Of a stretch of 42,912 nucleotides of DNA, positions 23,278-32,465 are shown piece after piece. Source of the DNA: Poseidonocella sp. HB161398 (GTDB lineage Bacteria; Pseudomonadota; Alphaproteobacteria; Rhodobacterales; Rhodobacteraceae); contig NZ_VATA01000054.1 in assembly GCF_005870025.1 (NCBI RefSeq), positions 1-42,912 of the forward strand. Reading direction: 5' to 3'. The notes beneath the pieces were generated by a model. The model was not told the origin of the DNA and ran no database searches. It saw only the letters and a list, made by a program, of their open reading frames with translations. The position numbers and the translations under genes were made by a program. Position 1 is the first letter of the stretch. The number at the start of each line of letters is the position of its first letter.

Positions 23278-24534
23278 ATGGAGCCGGAACGGGAGCTCAT
23301 TGTCATCGGCGCGGGCATCATCGGCGCCACCGCCGCGCTGGCGCTGCAGCGCGCAGGGCACAAGGTGCGGCTGGTCGACCGCAAGGGCATCGCCGCGGAG
23401 ACCTCGCGCGGCAATGCCGGGGCCTTCGCCTTCTCCGAGGTGGAACCGCTGGCCACGCCGGGGATCCTCCGCAAGGCGCCGAAATGGCTCTTCGATCCGC
23501 TCGGGCCGCTGTCGCTGCGCCCGGCCCATGCGGCGCGGATGCTGCCCTGGATGCTGTGCTTCGCCAGCGCCAGCCGGCCGGCGCGCTACGAGGCGGCAGT
23601 GGCCGCGCAGGCCGCGCTGATGGCGGTGTCGCAGGATGCGCTGGCGCGGCTCGTCGCCTCCTGCGGGGCCGGGGCGATGCTGCGCCGCGAGGGGCAGATG
23701 CAGCTCTACGAGAGCGCCGCCGACTACCGCGCCAGCCTGCCCTCGTGGGAGCTGCGCCGCTGCCACGGCATCCGCTTCGAGCTTCTCGACAGCCCCGGCG
23801 CGCTGGCCGAGATCCAGCCCGGCCTGTCGCCGCGCTTCACCCATGCGGGCTTCACCCCCGACTGGACCAATGTCACCGACCCGCTTGCCTGGACCGAGAT
23901 GGTCGCCGCGCGCTTCCTCGCCGAGGGCGGGACCTTCGAGCAGCGCGAGGTCCGCGCCCTGCGGCAGGTGGACGGCGGCGTGGTGATCGACACCGCGACC
24001 GGCCCGATGCGCGCCGCGCAGGCGGTCGTCGCCGCGGGCGCCTGGTCGAAGCGGCTGGCGCGGAGCCTCGGCGACCGGCTGCCGCTCGAGACCGAGCGCG
24101 GCTACAACACCACCTTCCCCGCGGCGGCCTTCGACCTGCGCACCCATCTGACCTTCTCCGCCCATGGCTTCGTCATCTCGCGGATCGGCCAGGGGCTGCG
24201 CGTCGGCGGCGCGGTGGAGCTGGGCGGGCCGGAGCTGCCGCCCGACTACCGCCGCTCGGAAATCCTGGTGGAGAAGGCCCGCGCCTTCCTGCCGGGCTTC
24301 GCGCCGGAAGACGGCACGCAATGGATGGGCTGCCGCCCCTCGATGCCCGACAGCCTGCCGGTGATCGGCCGCGCCCCCGGGGCGGCGCGGGTGCTCTACG
24401 CCTTCGGCCACGGCCATCTGGGGCTGACGCAATCGGCCGGGACGGCGGCGATCCTCGCCGATCTGGCCGCCGGGCGCGACCCCGCGATCCCGCTCGCCCC
24501 CTATGCCGCGTCGCGCTTCCGCCTCAGCCGGTGA
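23278..24534 (+). CDS. FAD-dependent D-amino-acid oxidase/dehydrogenase (D-hydroxyproline oxidase candidate)
   Basis: A 418-residue DadA-type flavoprotein of the DAO family. The FAD-binding motif GAGIIGA is at 11-17, followed by [19 protein letters not shown]. The C-terminal FAD-contacting block reads [12 protein letters not shown], then [16 protein letters not shown]. It should oxidise cis-4-hydroxy-D-proline from the epimerase to pyrroline-4-hydroxy-2-carboxylate. It is the third gene of the plus-strand trio, 61 bp after the epimerase. Its last 11 bp overlap the 3-prime end of the convergent minus-strand gene, so transcripts from the two units meet here. Confidence 0.87.
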   Translation: MEPERELIVIGAGIIGATAALALQRAGHKVRLVDRKGIAAETSRGNAGAFAFSEVEPLATPGILRKAPKWLFDPLGPLSLRPAHAARMLPWMLCFASASRPARYEAAVAAQAALMAVSQDALARLVASCGAGAMLRREGQMQLYESAADYRASLPSWELRRCHGIRFELLDSPGALAEIQPGLSPRFTHAGFTPDWTNVTDPLAWTEMVAARFLAEGGTFEQREVRALRQVDGGVVIDTATGPMRAAQAVVAAGAWSKRLARSLGDRLPLETERGYNTTFPAAAFDLRTHLTFSAHGFVISRIGQGLRVGGAVELGGPELPPDYRRSEILVEKARAFLPGFAPEDGTQWMGCRPSMPDSLPVIGRAPGAARVLYAFGHGHLGLTQSAGTAAILADLAAGRDPAIPLAPYAASRFRLSR

Positions 24535-25558
24535 TCCGCGGCCAGGTGTCGGACAGACGGTAGCCCGCGGGCCAGGGATCGGCGGGGTCGAGCATGTGCT
24601 GATGCGTGCCGGTGATCCAGGCGCGGCCGCTGATCTCGGGGCGGATCGCCCGCTGCCCCGCGACCTCGGTCATGCCGAGGATGCGGCCGTGGAATTCCGA
24701 ACCGATCACGGAAACGCCGGTGAAGCGGTCGCCCGGGCCCATCTCGCCCCGCGCCTCGAGGAGCGCCATGCGCGCCGAGACCGCCGTGCCGGTGGGCGAG
24801 CGGTCGAGCTTGCCGGGCTGGATCGCCACCACGGATTGCGCGCGCAGCTCGCGTCCCGCGCGGCGGACCGGCCCGGCGAAGAGGCAGAAGGAATGGTGGC
24901 GCCAGTCGGGTCGGCCGGGATGCTCGAACGGATAGGCGGCATTGGCCGCATTGGTGATGCGGATGCCCAGCTCGGCGAGCTCGCGCGCGCGCCCTTCGGA
25001 CAGGTCGAGCCCGAGCGCCTCTCCGTCGGCCACCACGAAACTGTCACCGCCGAAAGCGGTGTCGACGGCAATGCGCCCCAGCCCCGGCACGTCGAGCGGC
25101 ACGCCCAGCCGGGTCGGGAAGGAGGGCAGGTTTTCCACATGGATGCGCTCCGCCTTGCCGTCCCGGCAGTCGGCGCGCACCCGCACCAGCCCGCCCGGCG
25201 CCTCCAGCACCAGCTCGGTCACCGGCTCCTGCATCGGCAGGATGCCGGTCTCGAGCAGCACGGTCGCGACGCAGATCGAGTTCGAGCCCGACATCGGCGG
25301 CGTGTCCTCGGGCTCCATGATGATCCAGGCGGCCTGCGCCTCGGGATGCGTCGGCGGCACCAGCAGGTTCACATGCCGGAACACCCCGCCGCGCGGCTCG
25401 TTCAGCATGAAGCTGCGCAGCGCGCCGTCGCGGGCGATCCAGCCGCGCTGGTCCCAGAGCGTCGCGCCCGGCGGCGGGGCGACCCCGCCGGTGATGACGT
25501 CGCCCACCTCGCCCTCGGCATGGCAGGAGACGGCGTGGATGATCTTGCTGCTGCGCAT
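24524..25558 (-). CDS. Proline-racemase-superfamily protein with Ser/Thr active site (trans-3-hydroxyproline dehydratase-like)
   Basis: A 344-residue protein with the proline racemase fold but neither catalytic cysteine. The first position is Ser90 (PPMSGSNSI) and the second is Thr256 ([13 protein letters not shown]). A threonine at the second site is known in trans-3-hydroxy-L-proline dehydratases, which need only one base and release delta1-pyrroline-2-carboxylate. Ser at the first site is a further change, so racemisation is unlikely. The DpkA-type reductase at 19412 could reduce that product to proline. The start at 25558 follows GAGGAGG. It is the last gene of the long leftward run and lies 68 bp after the amidohydrolase. 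Confidence 0.78.
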   Translation of the reverse strand: MRSSKIIHAVSCHAEGEVGDVITGGVAPPPGATLWDQRGWIARDGALRSFMLNEPRGGVFRHVNLLVPPTHPEAQAAWIIMEPEDTPPMSGSNSICVATVLLETGILPMQEPVTELVLEAPGGLVRVRADCRDGKAERIHVENLPSFPTRLGVPLDVPGLGRIAVDTAFGGDSFVVADGEALGLDLSEGRARELAELGIRITNAANAAYPFEHPGRPDWRHHSFCLFAGPVRRAGRELRAQSVVAIQPGKLDRSPTGTAVSARMALLEARGEMGPGDRFTGVSVIGSEFHGRILGMTEVAGQRAIRPEISGRAWITGTHQHMLDPADPWPAGYRLSDTWPRITG

Positions 25559-25626
25559 CGGGGGGCCTCCTCGGGGACGTGCCCGGCCATATGGAACCCT
25601 GCCCGCCGGGCAGGCAAGTCCCTGTG

Positions 25627-26451
25627 TCAGAAGCCGAAGATCCGCCGCGGATTGTCCCAGAGGATCTGCTGCTGCAGCGCGCGGTCCGGCACCAGGCTCT
25701 CGAAGAGGTCGAGGAGCGGGCCGTAATCCACCCGCGAGGGCGCGCGCAGGAAGGGCCAGTCGGACCCCCAGAGGCAGCGCTCCGGCCCGAAGGCGTCGAT
25801 CAGCGCGGCGACATAGGGGCGGGCATCGGCGAAGGGATGTGCCTGGGCGGAGAACTTGACCTGCCCCGACAGCTTCACCGCCGCGCGGCCGCTGCGGCCG
25901 AGCTCCAGGAGCGCGCGGAAGCCCGGCTGGTCCAGCCCCGCCGCGACATCGGGCCGGCCGCAATGGTCGATCACCAGCGATGCCCCCGAATCGAGCAGCA
26001 GCGGCAGGATGCCCGTCAGCTGCGGCCCCTCGACCTGGACCTGCAGATGCATGCCGAGCCGGGCGAGGCGGTCGAAGAGCGGGCCGTAGCCGTCGTAATG
26101 GCCCGGCGGGTGGAAGGTCAGGTTGACCGCGGCGCCGACGATGCCCTGCGCCTTCAGCGCGGCGAGCTCGTCCCCGGAGGTGCCGGGCGGCACCACCGCG
26201 ATCCCCTTCCAGCGCCCGCCACTGCGGGCGATCGCGTCGAGCAGGCAGCGGTTGTCCTCGCCATAGCCGGAATTCGGCTGCACCAGCAGCGCATGGGCGA
26301 CGCCATGGGCGGCGAAGGCATGGGCCATCTGCGCCGCCGGGGCGATCTCCTGCCCGGCGGGGTGGTAGGGCGAGGCCGGATCGTAGGGAAAGGCGGCCGG
26401 GTCGAAGACATGGCAATGGCAGTCGACCTTGGGCATGTCATGGACGGTCAT
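25627..26451 (-). CDS. Amidohydrolase-2 family metal-dependent hydrolase
   Basis: A 274-residue TIM-barrel hydrolase. The metal-binding HxH is His12-Cys-His14 (VDCHCHVFD), and the barrel-end aspartate lies in LWGSDWPF. This pattern belongs to the amidohydrolase-related family that includes lactonases (4-sulfomuconolactonase, pyrone-dicarboxylate lactonase) and decarboxylases. It probably hydrolyses a lactone or cyclic product of the pathway encoded beside it. The ATG at 26451 follows CAGGAG; an upstream in-frame ATG has no such site. It lies 108 bp after the unrecognised gene and 68 bp before the Ser/Thr racemase-family gene. Confidence 0.85.
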   Translation of the reverse strand: MTVHDMPKVDCHCHVFDPAAFPYDPASPYHPAGQEIAPAAQMAHAFAAHGVAHALLVQPNSGYGEDNRCLLDAIARSGGRWKGIAVVPPGTSGDELAALKAQGIVGAAVNLTFHPPGHYDGYGPLFDRLARLGMHLQVQVEGPQLTGILPLLLDSGASLVIDHCGRPDVAAGLDQPGFRALLELGRSGRAAVKLSGQVKFSAQAHPFADARPYVAALIDAFGPERCLWGSDWPFLRAPSRVDYGPLLDLFESLVPDRALQQQILWDNPRRIFGF

Positions 26452-26559
26452 GGCGGCGGCTCCTGTCTGCTGCGGGCACGCCCTTCTCATGCGCCATGGC
26501 GGCGGAGGGCGCCAGAGCCCTCCGCCGGTCCCGGCCGGATTCCGCCCGGCCCGGACCGC

Positions 26560-27537
26560 TCAGACGTGGTCTCGGATGAAGCGCCAGATCTTCTCCAGCT
26601 CTTCGGCCAGCAGTGCCTCGCCCGCCTCGAAGGGCCGCCCGTCGAAATAGCGCGCCGCAGTGCCGGGGCCGCCCGGGCTGCCATGGTCGGCGTCGATCGA
26701 CTCGCGCCATTTCTCGGCATGCGCGCGCCATTCGGCCCGATCCACGAGCTCGGGCGCGGTGAACCAGACATTCCAGGCCAGCGTGTTGCCCTGGAGAAGC
26801 AGGTTGCCCGAAGCGGCGTTGAAGATCTCCATCACCAGCTTGTTGAAGGCATCGACCATCGGCTCGCCGGTCGGCTTCACCGCGCCGATCTCCACCAGCA
26901 GGTTGGCGACGTCCCAGGCCTCGGGATGGCGGGCGAAATCGGGGCTCTCGAAGGCCCGCGTCTCGCCCGAGCGGACCGGGAAGACCGGCTGGGAGGGATC
27001 GCCCTTCAGCGAGGTCGCCACCTCGATCGCATGCGCCTTGTCATGCGGGAAGTCCTTGCCGAGCCCTTCGAAGAGGTGCCACAGCAGCGCTCCGGCGCCC
27101 GAGCTCTTGGCCGAGGGGCTGAACCAGACCTTGCCGGTCACGGTCATGTCGGCGGCCATGGTCTTCGTCGTCTCGTCGACCCAGCCGCGCTGGCCGGTCA
27201 CCGTCACCTCGACATTGAGGCAGCCGAGCGAGGGCGAGCAGGCGCCCTGCTGCGGGCAGATGATCGAATAGACCCGGCCCTCGGACGTGTAGCCGATGCG
27301 CGAGATGTCGGGCGAGAACATCTGGAAGCAGCGCGAGGCCTCGTCGCCGGGCACGGTCTGCCAGCTGAATTCCGGCCAGAGCACCGCCTGCTGCCGCTCC
27401 AGCTTGTCGATATTGTCCATGTTGTCGAGCAGCGGCAGCGACGACAGATCCGGATCGGGATAGGCGAAGGCCGGATCGGACTGGGCGAAGCCGCCGATCC
27501 AGCCCGGCACGGGGACATTGCTGTAGTCTTCGGGCAT
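26560..27537 (-). CDS. Unrecognised 325-residue protein with a four-cysteine patch
   Basis: I do not recognise this family. The protein has no signal peptide and no long hydrophobic segment, so it should be cytosolic and soluble. All four cysteines fall between residues 70 and 106 (C70, C94, C100, C106; the last three in CPQQGAC-SPSLGC), suggesting a metal or Fe-S site or a redox disulfide. Aromatic-rich blocks follow: GKVWFSP (135-141), LLWHLFEGLG (151-160) and NTLAWNVWFTAPE (251-263). Tryptophans are frequent. It lies between the amidohydrolase and the fold-type IV aminotransferase on the same strand, with gaps of about 100 bp, so it is probably co-transcribed. Coding character is clear: no internal stops, a family-like N-terminus and GC-biased third positions. 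It may be a new enzyme of the pathway. Confidence 0.8.
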   Translation of the reverse strand: MPEDYSNVPVPGWIGGFAQSDPAFAYPDPDLSSLPLLDNMDNIDKLERQQAVLWPEFSWQTVPGDEASRCFQMFSPDISRIGYTSEGRVYSIICPQQGACSPSLGCLNVEVTVTGQRGWVDETTKTMAADMTVTGKVWFSPSAKSSGAGALLWHLFEGLGKDFPHDKAHAIEVATSLKGDPSQPVFPVRSGETRAFESPDFARHPEAWDVANLLVEIGAVKPTGEPMVDAFNKLVMEIFNAASGNLLLQGNTLAWNVWFTAPELVDRAEWRAHAEKWRESIDADHGSPGGPGTAARYFDGRPFEAGEALLAEELEKIWRFIRDHV

Positions 27538-27637
27538 CGTTTCCTCCCTTGCGTTGCCGCCCCGATCCTAGCCGGGACGGCGCCGCCCTTCTGTGCCGCA
27601 GGACACAGAACAGCGAACAAGTGAAGGATCGCCCGGA

Positions 27638-28555
27638 TCAGGTGCCGACCGGTTCGGCGGCGTAGCGCACCGGCGTGGCGTGCCAGCCCTCGGCGCGCTT
27701 CTGCCAGAACCGGTCATGCAGCCGCATGGAAAGCGGGCCGGGCCGGTCGTTGTTCATGATCCGCCCGTCGATCCGCGAGGCGGGCATGATCCCCCCGGCG
27801 GTGGTCGCCGCGAAGATCTCGTCGGCATCGCGGAATTCGGCCACCGGCAGCGGCCGGATCTCGACCGGGATCCCCAGCTCGGCGCAGAGCTCGAAGACCG
27901 AGGCCCGGGTCACCCCCTCGAGCGCGCCGCGGTCCGGCGAGACCACGCGCCCGTCGCGGATGCAGAAGATGTTGAAGCCGGGCCCCTCGGTGACATTGCC
28001 CTGCGCGTCGAGCAGGATGGCGAAATCCGCCCCCGCCGCCTCGGCCTCGAACTGGCCCTCGGTCAGGTCGCCCCAGTGGAAGTTCTTGACCCGCGGGTCG
28101 AAGCTCTCGGGCGGGATGCGGCGCACCTCGGGGATCATCAGGTGCATGCCGCGCGCGATCATCTCGGGCGAGGCGACCCAGGCCCAGGGCACCGCGTGGC
28201 AGACCAGATAGGCCGGGACATGGGCCGGGTGGCGGGGCAGCCCGGGCACCGGCTGGGCGCGCAGGCAGTCCATCGCCACATAGGCCGAGCGCAGCCCCGA
28301 GGCCGCGACGATGCGGTGGAGGATCCCCTCGATCTCGGCATCGCTCTGCCCGGGATCCATCCGCAGCCGCTCCATCGAGGCGCGGAAGCGGCGGATATGG
28401 TCGCCGAGCCGGAAGAAATTGCCCTCCCAGACGCCGACCACGTCATAGGTCACGTCCGAGCGGCGGTAGCCCCAGTGGGTGACGGGGATCTTCGCCTCGC
28501 CGACCGGCACCACCTCGCCGCCGATCCAGGCGGCGCCCTTCGAGAAATCCTGCAT
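27638..28555 (-). CDS. Class IV (fold-type IV) PLP aminotransferase
   Basis: A 305-residue PLP enzyme of the branched-chain/D-amino-acid aminotransferase group. The Schiff-base lysine is Lys157 in DPRVKNFHWGDL. GNVTEGPGFNIFCI and the phosphate-binding TTAGGIMP are at the expected places. The protein could be a D-amino-acid transaminase, an (R)-selective amine transaminase or a 4-amino-4-deoxychorismate lyase-like enzyme; KNFHWGDL recalls the amine transaminase branch. It begins 10 bp after the hydantoinase B homologue and ends 100 bp before the unrecognised gene. It likely removes the amino group from a pathway intermediate. Confidence 0.87.
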   Translation of the reverse strand: MQDFSKGAAWIGGEVVPVGEAKIPVTHWGYRRSDVTYDVVGVWEGNFFRLGDHIRRFRASMERLRMDPGQSDAEIEGILHRIVAASGLRSAYVAMDCLRAQPVPGLPRHPAHVPAYLVCHAVPWAWVASPEMIARGMHLMIPEVRRIPPESFDPRVKNFHWGDLTEGQFEAEAAGADFAILLDAQGNVTEGPGFNIFCIRDGRVVSPDRGALEGVTRASVFELCAELGIPVEIRPLPVAEFRDADEIFAATTAGGIMPASRIDGRIMNNDRPGPLSMRLHDRFWQKRAEGWHATPVRYAAEPVGT

Positions 28556-28565
28556 CCTGCGCTCC

Positions 28566-30365
28566 TCAACCTGCCCGCAATGCCGCGGTGGCGGCCTCGT
28601 CGACCTTCCATAGCCCGGGCTCGCCCGCGTCTTCCAGTGCCACGCGGTAGACCTCGCGCGCGGCCTCGGGCGAGAGCCAGCCGCGGTTCACCGTCGCCGC
28701 CACCCGTGCGGGCGCGCGCTTCAGCGGATCGCCGTAGCCGCCGCCGCCGCAGGCCGCGAATTCGATCTTGTGGCCGCCGGGGATCACCTCTTCGGCGAAT
28801 TCCGGCAGGGTCACGCGGGCGCCGCCGGGTTCGATCCGCACCGTGTCCGAGCCGCCGCCGTCGCCGCCGCCGAGCACGCCGCGCGGCGGAAAGGCCTTGC
28901 CGTCGGCCGCATAGGCCACCGTCATGTCGTGATCGAGTGGGTAGAACACGCCGCCCATCGCCGGGGCGCCCTCGTATTCGCCGAAGCCCTGCGTGCCCGG
29001 CAGCACGCCGCGGCTCTCGATCAGGATCGGGTACATGCTCTCGTCGACCTCGACCGAGTCGAGCTGGATCAGCCCGGCATTGGCGGGACCGCAATAGGTC
29101 AGCCAGCCGTCATGGCCGTGGTTCGCGCCGCCGCCGCCATAGCCGACGAAGACCTGGTTGATATAGCCGCGCCCGTCCTTGAACGGATCGGCGCCCGAGA
29201 TCACGCCGACCCCCGCGGGCAGGTGCGAGCCGCTTTCGGCATGGCCGTAGGGCGCGCCCATCTCGGAGAAGACGGCGTTCCCGGCGATCATCAGCCGGTC
29301 GTTGACATTGGTCGTGGCCACCGAGGTGCCGACCGGGTAGCGCGGCTTGCCGATCACCGATCCCTCGCGCATCTTCACCCGGACCCGGGATTTCGCGCCC
29401 TCGTTATGCGGCACGCTCTCGTCGAGATTGTTGAAGACGCCGATCCGGCAGGAGCCGGTGGTGGTGTTCTCCGAGAGGTTCAGCCCGCCCGGGACATTAT
29501 CGATATTGTCGGTGACATCGACCAAGATCTCGCCCTCTTCGGGATCGACCGTGACGGTGACGCGCACCGGGATGCCGGCCTCGGCCACGCCCGGCACCGG
29601 GTCGTGATGGGTCTCGTAGCTGTAGCTGCCCGCGGGCAGCTTCGCGATCGCCGCCTTGGCGCAGCGCGCGCCATAGGCGAACCAGTCGCGGACGAAATCC
29701 AGCACCTCGGCCTCGCCATAGCGATCGATCAGCTCGGCGATCCGCCGCTCGCCGGTGCGGCAGGCGCCGATCTGGGCGCGCACGTCGCCCATCCACAGGT
29801 CGGGCACGCGGTTGCGCATCGCGCCGATGCGCAGGATGTCGTCCTTCTCGCGGTAGTTCTCGGCGATGCGCACGCAGGGGAAATGCATGCCCTCCTCGAA
29901 GATGTTCTTGGCGAAAGGCAGGTAGGTCGAGGGCGCGGGCGCCCCGGTATCGGCATGGTGCGACAGCGCCACCACCCAGAAGAGCGGCCGGCCGCCCGAG
30001 AAGACCGGCATCGCCATGATCAGGTCGGCATGGTGGGTGCCGCCGGTATAGGGGCAGTTGTTGACGAAGATGTCGCCCTGCGAGATGTCGGAGAAGAGCT
30101 CGGTCAGCGGCCGGGTCGCCATGTCCATCGACATGACATGGATCGGCAGCGCGTCCTCGACCGTGACCAGCTCGTGCTCGTAGGTCAGGATGGCGCAGCT
30201 GAAGTCGCGGGCGTTCTTGATGACCGCCGAGCGGCTGGCGCGCATCACGACAAGGGTCATCTCGCGCACGATCGCCTCGAAGCGGCTCTTGAGCACCGAC
30301 ATCATGAAGGCGTCGGTCTGGCGGCTGCCTGCCTCGGGCGCGTCGGGTTCGTAGCGGGTGTCCAT
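28566..30365 (-). CDS. hyuB: Hydantoinase/oxoprolinase B-type subunit (HyuB family)
   Basis: A 599-residue HyuB homologue, the catalytic partner of HyuA. In this family the pair opens lactam or imide rings (5-oxoproline, hydantoins, N-methylhydantoin, caprolactam, valerolactam) or carboxylates acetone, using ATP. Visible blocks include SRSAVIKNARDFSCAI, the metal-region PYTGGTHHADLIMAMPVF and the C-terminal GGGDGGGSDTV. The start at 30365 follows GGAGGAAGG; the longer frame upstream lacks this. It is 16 bp behind hyuA and 10 bp before the aminotransferase. The specific ring compound cannot be told from sequence. Confidence 0.92.
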   Translation of the reverse strand: MDTRYEPDAPEAGSRQTDAFMMSVLKSRFEAIVREMTLVVMRASRSAVIKNARDFSCAILTYEHELVTVEDALPIHVMSMDMATRPLTELFSDISQGDIFVNNCPYTGGTHHADLIMAMPVFSGGRPLFWVVALSHHADTGAPAPSTYLPFAKNIFEEGMHFPCVRIAENYREKDDILRIGAMRNRVPDLWMGDVRAQIGACRTGERRIAELIDRYGEAEVLDFVRDWFAYGARCAKAAIAKLPAGSYSYETHHDPVPGVAEAGIPVRVTVTVDPEEGEILVDVTDNIDNVPGGLNLSENTTTGSCRIGVFNNLDESVPHNEGAKSRVRVKMREGSVIGKPRYPVGTSVATTNVNDRLMIAGNAVFSEMGAPYGHAESGSHLPAGVGVISGADPFKDGRGYINQVFVGYGGGGANHGHDGWLTYCGPANAGLIQLDSVEVDESMYPILIESRGVLPGTQGFGEYEGAPAMGGVFYPLDHDMTVAYAADGKAFPPRGVLGGGDGGGSDTVRIEPGGARVTLPEFAEEVIPGGHKIEFAACGGGGYGDPLKRAPARVAATVNRGWLSPEAAREVYRVALEDAGEPGLWKVDEAATAALRAG

Positions 30366-30381
30366 GGGGCCTTCCTCCGGC

Positions 30382-32442
30382 TCAGGCGACGGTGACGACG
30401 AGGTTGCCATGGGCGTCGATCGCGCCCTGGTGCCCCGGTTTGAGATAGGCGGTGAAGGTGGCGGCCTCGACCAGGCAGGGACCCGACAGCGCCGCGCCCT
30501 GCCCCAGGCCGGTCATCTCGTAGACCGGGACCGGGCGCATCTCGCGCAGCGTCTCGTTCCAGACCTCGCGGCTGCCCTTCGGCGCCACGGGGCCGTCCTG
30601 GACCGCCAGCGTGTCGGTCTTCCAGATGTCCTGGCCCTCGCGCTTGCCGATCGAGCGCAGCTTCCAGGCGGTGAATTCGACCGTGTCGGTGTCGGTGCGG
30701 ATCGAGTAGATCCGCTCGTGCATGCGGTGGAACTCCTCGACGAGCCGCGGCAGATCCTCCGCCGCGATCCGCCCGTCCGGCGCCTCGAAGGGCACCTCGA
30801 TCTCGAAGGACTGGTATTCGTAGCGGCCCTGGAAGGAGAATTCGAAGCGCCGCGCCGCGGGGGCGATCCCGGCCTGGGCGAGGAAGGCGTTGCCGCGCTC
30901 AAGAAGCCCGGCCAGCGCCGCATTGACCGCGTCCGCGTCGAAGATCCGGTCCGAGGCCAGGAGCACTGTGCTTTCCTCCGAGCGGATGTCGGAGATCAGC
31001 CCGCCAAAGGCGGAGAGCCCGGCCATGAAGCGCGGGATCATGTAGCGTTTCAGCCCGAGGATATCGACCATCTCGGCGATGTGGATCGCGGTCGCGCCGC
31101 CGCCGCAGACGAAGAAGCTGTCGCGCGGGTTGATGCCCTCTCGCACGGTGATCTCCTCGATCGCGGCGACCATGTTGTGGTTCGAGGTGGTGTAGATCGC
31201 GTAGGCGGCCTCCTGCAGCGAGGTGCCGAGCCGCGCCGCGATCTTGCCGACCGCCTCTGCCGCCGCCGCGCGCGAGAGCTGCATCTTGCCGCCCAGGAAG
31301 TAGTCCGGATCGACGATGCCGAGGATCACGTTGGCATCGGTGACGGTGGGCTCGGTGCCGCCCTTCATGTAGCAGGCCGGGCCCGGCCTTGCGCCTGCGC
31401 TATGCGGCCCGACATGGAGCAGCCCCCCCTCGTCCACCCGCGCGATCGAGCCGCCGCCGGCGCCGACCGAGCGGACATCGACCTTGGGGATGCCGAGGCT
31501 GTCCTCGTGGATCATGCTGTCGGGGGTGACGATGATCTGGTGGTCGCGCAGCGCCGAGACGTCGAAGGTCGTGCCGCCCATGTCGCCGACGATGATGTCG
31601 GCCTCCTCGCTCAGCGACAGCGCCGCCATCGGCGCCAGCGTCGGGCCCGACATCACCGAGTAGATCGGCTTCCGGATCATGTCCGCCACCGGCATCATGC
31701 CGCCGACGCAATTGGCCAGGAGCAGGTCTCCGGCGAAGCCCGCCTCGTCGAGCGCGGTGTTCAGCCGCTCGACATAGGTGCGCACGATCGGGCTGATCGA
31801 GGCGTCGATGGCCGAGGCGATCACCCGCTTGTACTCGCGCGGCATCGGGTTGATCTCGTGGGACAGCGTCACCGGCACGCCGGGCAGCTCCTCGCCGAGG
31901 ATCTCGCGGGCGCGCAGTTCATGGGCGGGATTGACGACCGACCACAGGAGCCCGACGGCGACCGCCTCCGCCCCGGCAGCGCGGAAATGCGCGGCGGCGG
32001 CGCGGATGTCGTCTTCGCAGAGCGGTCGCATCTCGCGGCCGCGGGCGTCGATCCGCCCCCCGGCCGTTCGGGTCAGGTGGCGCGGGACATAGGGTTCGGG
32101 ATAGTCGATCTTCCACTGGAAAGCGCCCTTGCGCGGCCCCTCGCGCAGCACCAGGATGTCCTGGTGCCCCTCGGTCAGGATCAGCCCGACCTTGACGGTC
32201 TTGCGCTCCACCAGCGCGTTGGTCGAGACGGTCGAGCCGTGCACGATCATGTCGATCTGGCGCATGAAGGCGTCCTGCGGCAGCCCGTAGCCCTCCGCCG
32301 CGACATGCAGCACGTTGACGAAGCCCTTCTCGAACTCGCCCGGGGTGGTGGGCGACTTGAAGATCGAGATCTCGCCCGCCGGGTCGGAGACGAGGCAGTC
32401 GGTGAAGGTGCCGCCGATATCGATGCAGATCTGGTAACCCAT
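30382..32442 (-). CDS. hyuA: Hydantoinase/oxoprolinase A-type subunit (HyuA family, ATP-binding)
   Basis: A 686-residue HyuA homologue with an actin-like ATPase fold. The phosphate-1 loop DIGGTFTDC is at 8-16, a second nucleotide motif is GDMGGTTFDVS, and VGAGGGSIARVD follows. It phosphorylates the amide or lactam oxygen so that HyuB can open the ring. The frame is open some 800 bp upstream, but those codons overlap the permease gene in another frame. The ATG at 32442 gives the standard N-terminus MGYQICIDIGG and follows AGGAAAAGC. It is directly downstream of the ABC permeases, so the imported solute is probably the substrate. Confidence 0.93.
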   Translation of the reverse strand: MGYQICIDIGGTFTDCLVSDPAGEISIFKSPTTPGEFEKGFVNVLHVAAEGYGLPQDAFMRQIDMIVHGSTVSTNALVERKTVKVGLILTEGHQDILVLREGPRKGAFQWKIDYPEPYVPRHLTRTAGGRIDARGREMRPLCEDDIRAAAAHFRAAGAEAVAVGLLWSVVNPAHELRAREILGEELPGVPVTLSHEINPMPREYKRVIASAIDASISPIVRTYVERLNTALDEAGFAGDLLLANCVGGMMPVADMIRKPIYSVMSGPTLAPMAALSLSEEADIIVGDMGGTTFDVSALRDHQIIVTPDSMIHEDSLGIPKVDVRSVGAGGGSIARVDEGGLLHVGPHSAGARPGPACYMKGGTEPTVTDANVILGIVDPDYFLGGKMQLSRAAAAEAVGKIAARLGTSLQEAAYAIYTTSNHNMVAAIEEITVREGINPRDSFFVCGGGATAIHIAEMVDILGLKRYMIPRFMAGLSAFGGLISDIRSEESTVLLASDRIFDADAVNAALAGLLERGNAFLAQAGIAPAARRFEFSFQGRYEYQSFEIEVPFEAPDGRIAAEDLPRLVEEFHRMHERIYSIRTDTDTVEFTAWKLRSIGKREGQDIWKTDTLAVQDGPVAPKGSREVWNETLREMRPVPVYEMTGLGQGAALSGPCLVEAATFTAYLKPGHQGAIDAHGNLVVTVA

Positions 32443-32465
32443 GGTGCTTTTCCTGGACTGGGAGA

